A DNA stretch of 64,000 bases from Azolla caroliniana (Eukaryota; Polypodiophyta), in assembly GCA_043228905.1 (NCBI GenBank), contig JBHGNT010000012.1, positions 3,286,001-3,350,000 on the forward strand, given 5' to 3'. The notes under the pieces were generated by a model that did not search any database, was not told the DNA's origin, and worked only from the letters and a program-made list of their open reading frames with translations. Both the position numbers and the translations under genes were made by a program. Shown here piece by piece: positions 33,428 through 45,353 of this stretch. Within the stretch, counting starts at the first letter, position 1; every line of letters begins with the position of its first letter.

Positions 33428-35013
33428 GTGAAAGAGGCGGTAGGAAGGATATCAAGTGTAACAATGGCTTCAACAAGCGGAAATCAAGGAGAGGAATTAA
33501 TGAAAGGCATGGTGTCCATAATGGAATACATGCTGAAGGTGAGAGATCGAGAAGCTTTAATCGACAAAGCTGTTGATCATACGGTCGAGATAGTTGGACG
33601 ATTTGGTGGCAAGAACATCACGGATTTTCTTGCTACCTATCGGAACGAGATGCAACAAAGGGATGTCAACGATCTCAGACAAATTTCTAGCTTCAAACGT
33701 GTGGTGGAACCACGGATCCGCGAGCGCATCATGGAGATCCAAAGCGAGCATGCAACTTGGGCGGAGTTCGAAAAGGCCCTTCTTGCTGAATACATGCTTG
33801 AAGACGCGTCACGGATGACTCGACATACGCTATGACGTGGATCGAGAAGAAAGGGAAGAATATGTGTGCGTCGGGAGTATATGCGGAATTCAACCAAAAG
33901 TACAACCGACTTCCAAGTGTTGATCAACGAGTTCTCGATGGAGATAAAGTCCTACTATTCCTGAAGGCGATGGATGCAAAAGATCGGCGAGAATTGGGCA
34001 ACTTTTTGGAGGATGAAACACAACCGAATGGCTTGGTAGCAGACTAGGTGATGGTGAAGAAGGCTTGTAGCCGTCTTGACAAGCGTCGACAATGGCAAGA
34101 GGAAACTGATATGGAGAATCCACAATCGTAGAGGAGGAAGGCACCTGTGAGGATTGAGTCTAACAAGACGATCAACAATTTTGACAAGAAAGCGATGGAG
34201 GAATTTATAATCGAAGAGCTCTCTAAGAAGTTTGACGCAGTATTGCTGGCCAACTTAGGTCGACGCGGGCCGAAGGGAAAAGAAGCGTATAGATGTGTGT
34301 GGTGCGACAATTTCGAGCACTCGCGAAGGGAGTGCACTGACTTGCAAGACGCGATTCGCAAGAATGTCGTCTATTTGGACGGCAACATGATCCACTCGAG
34401 TAAGATCCGAAGGCCGCTACGAGTGAACTTCGGAAGAGGCAGGCTGAAAAAGATCGTGGAAGAGGAAGATGCAAGGCATGTGGAAGCCATGCACTACGCC
34501 GCATCGGCGGGAATACGAGTCGGAAGAGAGAATCTAAAGACGATCAAGCCGGGAGTTGGATTTTGGCCAACGGTATTCGAGTGTGAAAAGAAAGGAAAAA
34601 TAGATTTGGAGGATCTAAAACATGCTGATCGGAATGTGCGACGAGTTACCGGATGGTCAGATCTAGTCGACGATAATACAAGCTTTGCGGAGGTTGTGTG
34701 TGACAACTATGAAGCTCTTGTTGAAGAGAAGAGGAAAAGAATTGGTGAAGAAGATGGCACATCAAAGCGTCACAATACAAGGAATGCAGGGAAAGAAGGA
34801 CAAGCCCAACCTATGCCACGAAAAGAGATAGGAGAAACAAGCATGAAGCCCGGTGGATCGAGCCAACCTTCTCGGATGGAAGTCGATGAATCTGTGAAGA
34901 AAGGAAAGGAACGAGTGGCGCCGACTTACAACCTAAGTTCAGACATAGAACAAACAACCAACTTGCGGAAGGTTCTTGAGGAGAAGGTTTTTAATGGGAT
35001 GAAGAAGAGGTGA
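33428..35013 (+). pseudogene. Gypsy gag, decayed
   Basis: A helical capsid-like region reads from about 33464 (MASTSGNQGEELMKGMVSIMEYM). Stops at 33833 and 34045 and one near 34129 interrupt it. The knuckle-like CVWCDNFEHSRREC lies near 34300 within the open part 34147-35013, which ends in a charged tail. The conserved basic/acidic composition suits Gag. The order and spacing place it 5' of the protease. Confidence 0.75.
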
Positions 35014-35546
35014 AAACAAGTGCCATAACCATGGCAAGATCCAAAGAGGAGGAAGAAGAAGTGATGGCGGACAACCATTACTCTCGCCCTCATTGGGCAA
35101 GAGCGACAACGGAGACGCCGGTGAAGATCGGAGAAAAGAAGGTGACCGTGGTAGCCTTGATTGACCATGGTTCAGAGATCAACCTCATGTCGACCGAATT
35201 CTACAAGAAAGGAAGATGGCCGATCAACACAAACCACGGATGGAAGATAGGAGCGGCAACGAAGGCCACGGAAGACTGGTACGGAGCTTGCCCCAATGTT
35301 AAAGTCACAATCGGAGATGTGGAGATGGATCAACACTTCTTCGTGCAAGACTCGGCTTCACATCCTGTCATCCTAGGACAACCATATATCACATCGTCCC
35401 GGATGGAGACTAAGGTGTTCGATAATGGAGCGGCCTTCGCGCGAGTCAAGAGCCTTGACAATCAAAGATCTCTTCAATTCCTTACGGTGCGGGCTAATCA
35501 CGAAAGGAACCGAGATAGCCTTGGAGGCGAATCGTCGGAATTTTAG
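35010..35546 (+). pseudogene. Gypsy aspartic protease segment
   Basis: KVTVVALIDHGSEINLMSTEF is a retropepsin active-site region, with DHG in place of the usual DSG or DTG, and HPVILGQPYI is the ILG box. It overlaps the end of gag in another frame and is followed by a shifted stretch before RT. Confidence 0.75.
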
Positions 35547-35815
35547 AGCGGACTATTGAAGCGTGGGGCACAAATAGTCTGAGCAATCATACGTCCCCAC
35601 AAGGAAGCGAAATAAGTGGATCGCAAGGAGAAGCAACATGTGTGATACCTAGTGGCGCATGTAAACTAACACTACTCAACAAGAAGGACAAGCGTAAGAT
35701 ACAAGACTTCGAGAAGATGTTGAAAGAAGAAAGCATAATCGAAGAAGAAGAATTCGTGTCTCATATTCTAGAGGAAGCCTCATTTAACGACACCATCGGT
35801 TAAATCGAGGAAGTC

Positions 35816-38800
35816 GTGGACTTGAGCTACCCTCACGATCAAAATGAGATTTTGGTTAACTCCGTCAACATGTACGCTATCATCGATGAATATCATCGAG
35901 GCAACTTGATGGAGGAAGCTGAAGTCAACACAAAATATAAAACGGTGGATAAGAAGATCAAGCCAGTTGCGGTTCCGCTACCGGAAGATAGCTGGCAGAA
36001 GATGAAAGAAGTTGCCAATGATCCGAGCTTAAGGGATCCAAAGGCAATAGGTCATGTCTTCACCAAAGAGACGAAAGGAAAGCTACAAGTTGGAAGGGAA
36101 GATTTCCTTCTCCCCGAAGAGGAGAGAATGTTCCGCGGAATGCTTGAGAGACATGGGAAAGCCTTTGCCTTCTCTCCACAAGAGATCGGATGTGCCGACC
36201 CGAAGATGATAGAGCCGATGGTGATTTTTACGGTGCCACATGTACCTTGGAACCTCAAGCCGATACCGGTTCCAAGAGCTCACATTCCAAAGTTGATTGA
36301 GCTTCTAAAGGAAAAGGTTAGGATGGGAATTCTTGAGCCATCCAATGCTCCCTACTCTAATAGATGGTTTACGGTGCCGAAGAAGAACGGGTCCTTACGC
36401 TTTTTACAAGATCTCCAACCCGTCAACAAGGTGACGATCCGAAATATCGGAATTGGTCCAAACGTGGATGAATTTGCCGAAGCCTTCGCGGGAAGATCGA
36501 TCTATTCCATTGGAGATCTCTACTCGGGCTATGATCAATTTCAATTGGTTGTCGATAGTAGAGACATAATGACAATGAGGACGCAGATCGGGTTGGTAAG
36601 GATGTGCACCTTCCCCAAGGTGCAACAAATTCCGTAGCCCACATGGTGAATGCCATGAATAAAGTGTTGAGGGATTGCATCCCCGATATCACAATGCCCT
36701 TCTGAGATGACATTCCAATCAAAGGATGCTTGATGGAAGCGAAAGATGAATCGAAAGATGAAGATGGTTGTCGAAGATTCGTCATCGATCACATAAAGGA
36801 TAGCGAGAAGGTGTTGCAAAAGCTTGAGGATGCGAATCTCACGCTTTCGGGAGAGAAGTCTGCATTCGGTCAACCAGAAATATTGGTAGTAGGACACTTA
36901 TGTGGGTCTTATGGCCGGAAACCATCTCCATCCAAGGTGAACGCTATTCAAGAGATGAAAGAAGAATGTGTGTCTGAAACGGAGGTGCATAGATTCTTCA
37001 GAGCATGTGCATTCTATCACATATGGATTCAACATTATGCCCATGTCGTTGAACCATTGTATGGACTACTAAAGAAAAGGAAGAAGTTTGAATGGGAAGA
37101 TGAGCATACCTACGCGATTCGAAAGCTAAAGAAACTATTATTGGAAGCTCCAGCACTACGCAAAGCCGACTTCACCGATGGTACCCCGATATATGTGACG
37201 ATGGATACGAGCCCAACCAGAATTGGATGGGTGATAAACCAAGAAGACAAAGAAAAGAATCGGTATGCAATCCGATTCGGTGCGAAGGTGTTAACCAAAA
37301 GACAAAGGAAGTATGCCCAAGTAAAGAGAGAGCTATGCAGAATAGTATCCGCAGTTAAAACCGACCGTGACTACCTTATAGGAACAGAGGTCATAATCGA
37401 AACCGACTGTCTACCTATTCTCGGAATGATATCCGGTTGTGCTACACCGGATATTGCTATGCTGCGATGGATTGCCTATATAAAGTCCCTCAACCCCGAG
37501 ATTGGGCATATACATGGGAAGCATAATGTGGTGACCGATATGTTGTCAAGGGCGAGGTATGAGGGTGAAGAAGATTTGCACTCCGACGAAGAGGATGTTG
37601 GCCTAAACTTCTTTACGGTTTCTTGTGCTCGGGTGCTAGCAGTGTTCAAAGTAGAAGATTATGAGGGTGAATTCATCGAAATTGGAAAATACTTAAGCTC
37701 TCTTACAAAAGATGAATCATGGTCAAAGGAAGACTTCTACCGAATTAGGAAGAAGGCCTACAAGTTCTTCCTCAAAGAAGGACATCTATGGAAGTTTCCG
37801 AAGAAGAAGAATGGAACTCCACTTCGAGTGGTGTGCAAGAAACAAGATCAACAAACACTAATTGCTGAATTTCATGATAGTGTGTGGGCAGGTCATCATG
37901 GTATATGGGCAACATTTGCAAAGCTCAAGGAGAAGTATTGGTGGCCAGGTGTTTACAAAGATGTAGCAAGCTATGTTGAAACATGTGAGCAATGCCAATT
38001 ATACTCAAATATTCAACATAGGGATGAACTTCATCCAACATATCCATTATCAATGCACTATAAGTGGTTGGTAGACATAGTGGTTATGCCAATGGGATTG
38101 GGGCAAATGAAATATCTCGTGCTAGCAAGAGAGGATCTCACCAACCAAGTAGAAGGACGGGCGCTAAGGAATAAAACAACTTCGGCGGTTTGTAAGTTTC
38201 TCCTTGAAGATGTTATTTGTCGATACGGATGTGTCGGCAAAATAGTAGCCGATAAGGGAGAATTAGATGCGAATGAAGCTAAAGAGTTCTTTTCAAGAAT
38301 AGGCGTCAAATTATCGCTCACCATGGCGTACAACCCAGATGCAAATGGGAAGGTGGAACGAGGACATATTCCGATTGTAAAAGCTCTAGCAAAGGCTTGT
38401 GACAGCAAGATGGGGAATTGGCCACGATTACTACCTTATGCATTGTGGGTAGATAGAACTACACATAGCACGACTACGGGATATATGCCCGCCGAACTCA
38501 TATTAGGACAAAAACCAATAATGCCTATTGAGCAAAGTGTTGCTTCGTGGACATCTTTGCCATGGCAAGAGGAAATGAGTGGGGAAGACTTGCTAGCCAC
38601 GAGGATTCAACAACTAGAATGGAGGCCCGAAGATGTCAAATTGGCAATAGAACGGTTGCGCCAAGCTCGATTGAAGAACAAGGAGAATTTTGATAGAAAG
38701 CATCGTCTCCGACAAAGAAAAATTGAAGAAGGAGATTGGGTTCTTGTCTATGATAGTAGTCTCGATAATCAATATAGCACTACTCGAAAGTTCGTGAAAC

Positions 38801-38994
38801 GATGGTTTGGCCCGTATATGGTCAAGAAAATAGAAAGCAATGCAACCTATTTTTTAGCGGAGTTAGATGGAACTCGACTTGCTTTGCCAATAGCAGGGAA
38901 GAGGATCAAGATCTTTAAGAGAAGAGAGGCCCCAAATCTTGAGATCGAAGCTCTAGATGATGTATCCTCAAACATCGAGGTTGAAGAAGAGTAA
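35816..38994 (+). pseudogene. Gypsy RT-RNase H-integrase, broken at the RT active site
   Basis: RT starts in 35816-36637 (VPRAHIPKLIELLKEKVRMG, PYSNRWFTVPKKNGSLRFLQDL, IGDLYSGYDQFQL). A one-base loss near 36618 shifts the frame, and the catalytic motif reads F-stop-D-D-I near 36703, so RT is dead. From 36730 a 754-codon frame is open: the RT thumb, RNase H (TMDTSPTRIGWVI, ETDCLPILGMI, HNVVTDMLSRA), integrase zinc finger (HHG...CEQCQ), DDE residues (LVDIVVMP, VADKGELDANE, GKVERGH) and a C-terminal region with no chromodomain seen. This long open frame suggests modest age. Confidence 0.9.
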
Positions 38995-39832
38995 TTAAAA
39001 AAGAGGAACCTCACCACAATTGGCACATACCGGTGGATGTGCAGGTTTGGTGGGGGTGAATGTCGTGTGGTTTTTCACACACAATATGAAAACTAGTAAA
39101 ATAATTATTTAATATTAGCTTAATGTATTCATATAGATAGATGTCTTCAAGAGTTTCATAGCGTATTTTACTACGCATGAAACGGATAAACAAGTATCAA
39201 GCTATGTGAGTGAGAAGTTTAAAGAAGAAGAAAGAAAAGACAAAACTGTGAGATATCCCACATAGATAGTACAACATTGGAACCCAGGATATATAAGGGA
39301 AACCAAAACATATTCATTTTATCAATGTGTGGAACACAGAATGTTCAAGGTGACTTGGGCTACACTATATGGTGTGCATGGCCGTGTGGACGTTTTCGGA
39401 CGTACGCGCGGATGTACGCGCGTGTGCAAGTTTCGGGCGTACGCATAGACGTTTCGGATGAATGCGTCTGTGCGCACGCGCGCATGCGTGGACGTACGCG
39501 TAGACGTTTCGGACGGACGCGTGTATGCGCACGTGCGCATGCGTGGATGCGTACACTACGGCGTGGTCGAGACTTTCGTGCGTGGATGCGTACACGGTGC
39601 GGGTTTGACGCGTGCACGTGTGGATGCGTACACTACGGCGCGGTTGGGACACACGCATGCATGGATGCGTACACTACTACGCGGTCGAGACTTTTGCGTG
39701 CAGACGCGTCTACGGTTTGGTTGCGACGCACGTACGGATTGCGCACAGGCTAAACTTTATGGATGATTGTGTCATTTGGCCGAATTATATGGACAATCAC
39801 ATGCAACCAAAAGCCAAGGCCATGCAACTAAA

Positions 39833-40623
39833 TGTTGGGAGACAGGTCCCTCCGGATGGGAAGGGGGAAGATCAGTGACGATGGGAAACCGTATGAGGAG
39901 GACCCCGGCTACGGAGAGCCGGATGGTGCAGGCCCGGTATGAACCGGATGAGGAGTACCCGGTTACGGAGAGCCGGATGGTGCAGGCCCGGTATGAACCG
40001 GATGAGGAGTACCCGGTTACGGAGAGTCGGATGGTGCAGACCCGGCATGAACCGGATGAGGAGTACCCGGCTACGGAGAGCCGGATGGTGCAGGCCCAAT
40101 ATGAACTGGATGAGGAGTACCCGGTTACGGAGAGCCGGATGGTGCATACCCGGTATGAACCGGAGGAAAAGACATATTCGTAAATATGTTTCTGAGAGCC
40201 CATTGTGGCTATATTTGTAAATAGCCGAAAAGTCATATTAGTATAAATATGACTTAGGGCAAACTAATATTTGGTTGTTGTTATTTTTCTTGTTGGTGCA
40301 AGAAGAAGAGACAGTACGTAACGTTGTACAGAGAGAGAGAGAGAAAGAGGTCGTTGCCTCTGTTGTAACCGCCGCCTGTGGCGAAGATCGTGAGTCCGAG
40401 GTCGTTGCCTCCGTGAACTCACTGTTTTGTACATTCATACATAGTGACAGTTTGCAGCCTGTGGGCTGCCGTGGTTTTTTCCCCTAGTTTGGGGTTTTCC
40501 ACGTAAACCTCCTGTGTACCATTTCTCTTCTTTGTGTCGCGTTTCATTACCTGTTTTTCTGTGTAAGAAAAGAATCTCGGTTGTGGCCGAGTCTTGCGCA
40601 TAAGGAACGTCCAGTTCCCTTCA
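39833..40623 (+). mobile_element. Solo LTR inside the gypsy 3' LTR
   Basis: TGTTGGGAGAC...GTTCCCTTCA has TG..CA ends. It is flanked by CTAAA at 39828-39832 and 40624-40628, a perfect 5-bp duplication, and is absent from the 5' LTR of the host element. It includes a TATAAATATGACTTA box near 40244 and GGTTTTCCACGTAAACCT near 40493, as in copia LTRs. No internal region remains, so it arose by LTR-LTR recombination. Confidence 0.85.
39902..40168. repeat. 54-bp minisatellite, five units, in the solo LTR
   Basis: Units of CGGAGAGCCGGATGGTGCAG plus a GGTATGAACCGGATGAGGAG segment. Because 54 is divisible by three, one plus-strand frame gives an 18-residue repeat (TESRMVQARYEPDE core). It is probably non-coding. 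Confidence 0.95.
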
Positions 40624-41145
40624 CTAAAAGCAGAGGCCATGCAACTAAAAATAGAGGCCATCCAACTAAAAGTGGGGATGCAAAGTGACATTGGGGAGGA
40701 GGATCAACGAGGAGCTCGATATATGTCCCATTTTTTCCCTCTTAGTTTTTTTTTTCCCCCCCCCCCCCCCTCTTCCTTCTTCTTCCCTCTCAAATTCGAG
40801 AAAAAAATTATCGCACATATTGATATCAAACTCCTAGCTTTGTTTACTTGATCTTTCTAGTAAAAATTTATCTCTCGTATTCAGATTGGACCACTCCTTG
40901 CATGGTTGTTGGCTCCTTTCTTTGAAAATTTAATCTCTCATTTCCATACCCAACCCATTGTAACACGATTCTGAAATTATAAAGACTCGATTTTCTTTTG
41001 CAATAAACTAATGATTTTTCTCTTCCACTTGTCTTATGCTTAAAACTTGCTTGTGTTGTACATGTTGCACTAAATCCTTCTAGTCCAGAACCCCGGCGGT
41101 TCCGTCTCACGATCCGCACATAATGACAGATTTTCACGACAGCGG

Positions 41146-41838
41146 TTGGCCGAGGTGGATGGATCCGATGAGGACGTTCCTCTTGCTGGAACTCAAAAAG
41201 ATAGTTATCACAGCGCACAGCTTGGGAAATAGCCTCATTCAAAGATGCGGGCTCAGGAAAGTTAATCAAAAGATTTTTTGTCTCACCTCGTAATCCTCGA
41301 CAGAATTGATCAAGGATGGTTTGTCCATCCCATTCGATATCGCACGCCAGCTGACGAAATTCAGATGCATGATTGATGCCACACGTTCTCCTTGTTGTAA
41401 TGCATATAATTTGTTGAGTGCGGCTCATCGTATGTGGGTCTCCCCGAAACTTGCTTCGAATTCGATAAGAAATGCTTGGAAGTCGATCAAGAGGGGCGAA
41501 GAGGTCTCCACCAAAAGGGCAAACCAATCTTGGGCTTGTCTTGTCATCAATGTGCCAATAAGCCCGACTCGTCGAAAGTCATCAGAATAGCATCGGGGCT
41601 GAAGGTGAATAATAAGGTGGATTTGGTTTAAGATGCCTCTTAACCGTAACCTTGTTCCATCGAATTTATCTAGCAAGCTAACATTGGGTTCTGTTGTAGA
41701 AGGGTCAATAATCAGGTGAGGTATGACCGTTCTGGTTGCTTGAAGTTCTTGGATGGAGTTTCGCAAGTTGGCATTCTCATGTTGGAGTTGTGGCAAGACC
41801 ACCAAAATTTGCTCAAGGTTACTAGATGATTCTGACAT
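41146..41838 (-). pseudogene. Older gypsy element, gag part (minus strand)
   Basis: From ATG at 41838 (MSESSSNLEQILVVLPQLQHEN) a coiled N-terminus leads to a Retrotrans_gag region (LLDKFDGTRLRLRGILNQIHL, IGTLMTRQAQDWFALLV, FLIEFEASFG) and, in a shifted frame, WDGQTILDQFCRGL. It stops exactly at the GCGG target site and continues at 31764. Confidence 0.85.
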
Positions 41839-42179
41839 GATAGTGTATTGAGAAAGAGGAAAAAGAAGGAAGGAAATCAATCTGTAACGGATGAACAATT
41901 GAAAGATAAAGAGATGGGGAAGTTGATGGCAATGAGTAAGAATATCTATTCCATGATTGGTGTTGATTTCCTTGATGTTAACAGGGGAGATAAACCCTTT
42001 TTATACATGTAGTGAAGCAGGTTAAACATGCTCATGCCAAGTCTTATATACTATAATATCAAGCATACTAATTCTTGCATGCCAAGTCTTACATTCTGAG
42101 TCATATATACTCATTCTTACATACTAGTCTTATATACCACTGTTTATACAAAGGTTTAAAATCTAAAGTTTGTCTAGGA

Positions 42180-42850
42180 GAAATATATATATATACAAGA
42201 ACCTAAGGCTAAAATTCGAGTCGATGTTCATGACACTGGAGAGCTTCGTGAAGGCATCACAAGATGCCAAGTGGCAAAAGTCCATGGAGGAACAGATGCA
42301 AGCATTAGCCGCAAATGACACTTGGGACTTGATAGACCCCCCCAAACACTGCAAGTCGATATCGGCTGTAAATGGGTGTACAAGGTAAAGTACAATGTCG
42401 ATAGCTCAGTCAACCAGTACAAGGCTAGACTGGTGGGCGAAGGATACGCGCAAACCTACGGCATCAATTACAATGAGACCTTTGCACCATTCGTGAAGAC
42501 GACAACCATCTGTGTGGTACTTGCCGTAGCACCGGCAAAGGGGTGGTATCTTCACCAAATGGATGTGAAGAATGTGTTTCTTCAAGCTGACATTGAAGAG
42601 CAAGTTTATATGGTCCAGCCCCCCTAGATTTCAATCGGAAGTGAATAAGTCGGTAGTGTCCCGGCTGAAGAAGTCGCTATACCGCCTCAAACAAGCCCCA
42701 TGATCATGGAACTCCAGTATCACTCAAAGGTTGCGTAAGATGGGGTTTGAGACCTCACAAGATGACTCGTCTTTGTTCATCCAAAAAGGTCAAAAAATCC
42801 TGATTTGCATATTGTTATATGTTGATGACTTGGACTTACAATTTCTCTAA
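42180..42850 (+). pseudogene. Copia RT fragment, plus strand
   Basis: Two frames give DAKWQKSMEEQMQALAANDTWDL, then GCKWVYKVKYNVDSSVNQYKARLV, NETFAPFVKTT, LHQMDVKNVFLQADIEEQVYM, and last LLYVDDL, where the similarity stops. Frameshifts lie near 42340 and 42625, and a stop near 42701. No LTR, gag, integrase or RNase H accompanies it. Confidence 0.85.
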
Positions 42851-44380
42851 ACTCTTAATTGAAATATGCTTAGTGAAGACATTTTTTCAAAAATTATATT
42901 AATGTATCTATGATTAAGTCAAGGAAGATGCCATGCCTACAACTTTGAGGTCACAAATACAAATGTCAATGCGAAAGAAAAAGTCTCTTTAGAAGGATAT
43001 GTCACCCACAAGTAATATAATGGTCATTGCGTTACATTTAAAAGTAAAAGACCCATAGGAAGTAGAAGTCAATCAATAAAAGATAATCATCTAGACATGG
43101 AAGAGGACATTGGAGAAGATTGTCAAGAAGGGAACAGTTGTTGTGGTTCATATACTACAAATCGCAAGGATAGTGATATGTGTGTGTGTGTGGTCCATGT
43201 ATGTCAATATTAATTACATTATATGTGCATATAAAATTGTACCTCTATTGTTTGTTGGTGATGTGAACACATGACATTGTTTTTTGCACCTCAAATCCTT
43301 AAACATATATTATATAATAAAATATATAGAGAGTTTTTGTTCGTTCGAGTCATTCGTTGAAATATTTTGCTATTGAGGTTATGTACACTTAAATTTTTCT
43401 ATGTTTTAAACTCAAAGCCTAGTAGTAGCCTAGAAGGATTATCCAGACTTTTACTTTTAATACTGTACATTTGTATTGCAACAATGTTGAAACACTTTTT
43501 AATTTCAAATAAATAAAATATTACATAGAATAATCTAATCCATCTAAAAGAATGATTTTAGGATTGAGTTATAATGATAAATAATCTGTAGTGAATTAAA
43601 TTTTATGAATCATTTAATGCTTAAAAGATGTCAAAAAGCTAGTCCCCAATAATTGGAGGCTATCGATCAGACAAATACAAGTATCGGTCAATGTCCCTTT
43701 CGAGAGTTAAGATATCTTTAGAGTGTCAAGCCCTTTGGTCTATGAGGGGGCACATGTTAATCGAAAAGGAACACTTCTTGTACTTCAACATAGTGGTAAT
43801 TCGAACAATATGTTTTAAACACAATTTTTTGAAATTCTCATGAATCAAGATATGCTTAATGAAGACTTTTTTGCAAAAGTTATATCAATCGATCAAAACT
43901 CTACTCTTTTGGTGACACATACTAACATCAAATGTAATCATAAGGAAGAGAAGATAGTTAATGAAAGGAAATCATCTAAATATGGAAGAGGACAATATGG
44001 AGGAGCATGATGACTCTCGACAATTCTTGTGCTTTGTATACATACTTTGGTATTACATATAAAATGGACATGTATATGAAGTAATTACGCGTCTATAATT
44101 TAGGTTGAAGCCAAAAAACGGAGAACTTGTATTATGCCCCTCAAATGTTTAGAGTGGAGAGGTTGATGTTCAGAGATAAGGCCAAGTTGGGAGCATCACA
44201 TCTCGGGGACCTCATATCATCTCAACATCAATATTGTCAAGGAGTTGGTATGCCTTTTTCCGTGGTCAATGCACCCAATATTTAAAATTACAGGGAGTAT
44301 GTGTCTTGACCCAACACATGAAGGAAACTCCAAGAAGAGTGATGAGGGTTGTTGATGAAGAGATCCCATGACTAGGTCAA
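42851..44380. repeat. Upstream block of the PGG-like array (two diverged copies)
   Basis: About 42840 and 43823 both start motifs such as ATATGCTTAGTGAAGACATTTTTTCAAAA and continue to TGGAAGAGGACA. Similar blocks lie at 51815 and 56984. This shows duplication of the 5' flank together with the genes. No gene is seen in this interval. Confidence 0.6.
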
Positions 44381-44391
44381 GCCAATCCTAA

Positions 44392-44399
44392 TATAAAAA
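44392..44399 (+). promoter_or_regulatory. TATA box of PGG-like gene 2
   Basis: TATAAAAA lies 95 bases before the ATG at 44487. CATGACTAGGTCAA with the W-box-like AGGTCAA sits about 12-25 bases upstream of it. Confidence 0.6.
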
Positions 44400-44486
44400 G
44401 GGAGATGGAGGAGGCAAACATTACACAACACATAATTATTGAGAGTAGTAGTGCACATTATTATTAAACCCACAGAAAAGTCAGAG

Positions 44487-45353
44487 ATGATGGCCACAAC
44501 AACCAGCATCACCACAACAGAACTCCAGCCGTTAACAAAAGACTGTGCTACACAGACGAAAAGGAAGCTAACATTGGTGGAGCGGGCGATGATGGGGGAG
44601 ATCACGAAGGCGAGGGGCTATATGGAAGGGTTCGAGAAGCTGCGGGACGCGCATTCCACGCTTCTCTCGCTCCTCGCCATCGTAAATATAGTGGCCTTCC
44701 TGCAGCCGCCCAAAAGCTGGCGCGAGAGCGACGACCAGACCCCGCCGCCCCTCAATTCCGTGAGTGTCATGTACAGAACGGGGTCCATCGAGGCATTCGC
44801 AATAAGCAATAGCTTGTCTCTATACAGCGCGATCTCGGGCCTCCTCTTCTACCTCTACTGTAGCAATGTCGGAATCTTGTCGATTCCGGGCGTGGAGGTC
44901 CCAACCGAAGAGTATGACGTGCGCGGGATCCAGATCCTACACAGGATACGTGCGTGCTTGCGTCGCGTGGCGCTGCCTAGCCTACGGTGGCACGCCACTA
45001 TCCTCTCCTCGTTCCTCGCGGCTTCCCTCACATTCTCGGTCATGGCATTCATCGCGTCGGGCTACGCGGCCACATCTCCGGACGAGCGGCTTCACTATGT
45101 CCTGTTCCCGGGCATACCGGGCTGCATTGTGGTGCTTGGCGTACTCCTTCTCGCACTTCGCAAGCATCGGGTGGAGATGAATTTCGATAAGCAGTTCGAA
45201 AACTATTGGGAGCACGTCGCGCTCATAAAGAAGGACCAAATCCCCTGTGTTCAGAGTCTCTCCTCGGATATTCGGAAGGACTTTCAAGGCATCCCTCTCC
45301 CTTTCCTCGCTCGATTCTTTGTAAATGGAAACAAAACCAATGAACCTTTGTGA
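44487..45353 (+). CDS. PGG-domain-like four-helix membrane protein (gene 2)
   Basis: An intronless gene of 288 residues from the ATG at 44487; the frame is open further upstream but has no ATG there (only a TTG at 44439). Domains: Thr-rich N-terminus, GEITKARGYMEGFEKLRDAHS helix, TM1 at about 55-73, PPKSW at 74-78 (Gly of the usual PPKGW is Ser), PPPLNSVSVMYRTGSIEAF, TM2 at about 101-125, IRACLRRVALPSLR loop, TM3 at about 171-195, SPDERLHY, TM4 at about 203-224, and a short C-terminal tail. The layout is identical to the other members. It is preceded by a good TATA box. Probably a membrane protein with both ends on the same side. Confidence 0.8.
   Translation: MMATTTSITTTELQPLTKDCATQTKRKLTLVERAMMGEITKARGYMEGFEKLRDAHSTLLSLLAIVNIVAFLQPPKSWRESDDQTPPPLNSVSVMYRTGSIEAFAISNSLSLYSAISGLLFYLYCSNVGILSIPGVEVPTEEYDVRGIQILHRIRACLRRVALPSLRWHATILSSFLAASLTFSVMAFIASGYAATSPDERLHYVLFPGIPGCIVVLGVLLLALRKHRVEMNFDKQFENYWEHVALIKKDQIPCVQSLSSDIRKDFQGIPLPFLARFFVNGNKTNEPL

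Larger units (their letters stand above)
31765..41141 (+). mobile_element. Ty3/gypsy retrotransposon, complete ends, inserted in an older gypsy gag
   Basis: LTRs of 1642 bp (31765-33406) and 2081 bp (39061-41141) begin TGTCGTG and end CACGACA. The 4-bp GCGG flanks both sides (31761-31764, 41142-41145). The interrupted minus-strand gag reads on across the two flanks. The purine tract GGTGGGGGTGAA precedes the 3' LTR. The internal region codes for gag, protease, RT, RNase H and integrase in gypsy order, with stops and shifts. The LTRs differ in length because of internal minisatellites and a solo LTR in the 3' copy. Confidence 0.92.
39061..41141 (+). repeat. 3' LTR of the gypsy element
   Basis: Shares its first 300 and last 400 bases with the 5' LTR. 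It has one rearranged copy of the CpG-rich region (39380-39770) and carries a foreign solo LTR at 39833-40623. Confidence 0.9.

Noticed and set aside
39767-40183. 18-residue repeat protein
   Set aside because: Minisatellite in a solo LTR with no start context or promoter; noted only as a curiosity.
42170-42627. Functional plus-strand gene before the PGG-like array
   Set aside because: It is a copia RT fragment with frameshifts and an abrupt end at YVDDL.
44439-44486. Longer start for PGG-like gene 2
   Set aside because: The upstream codon is TTG, not ATG; the first ATG in frame is at 44487. The same applies to gene 3, where the open frame begins with TTG at 48523 and the ATG is at 48574.
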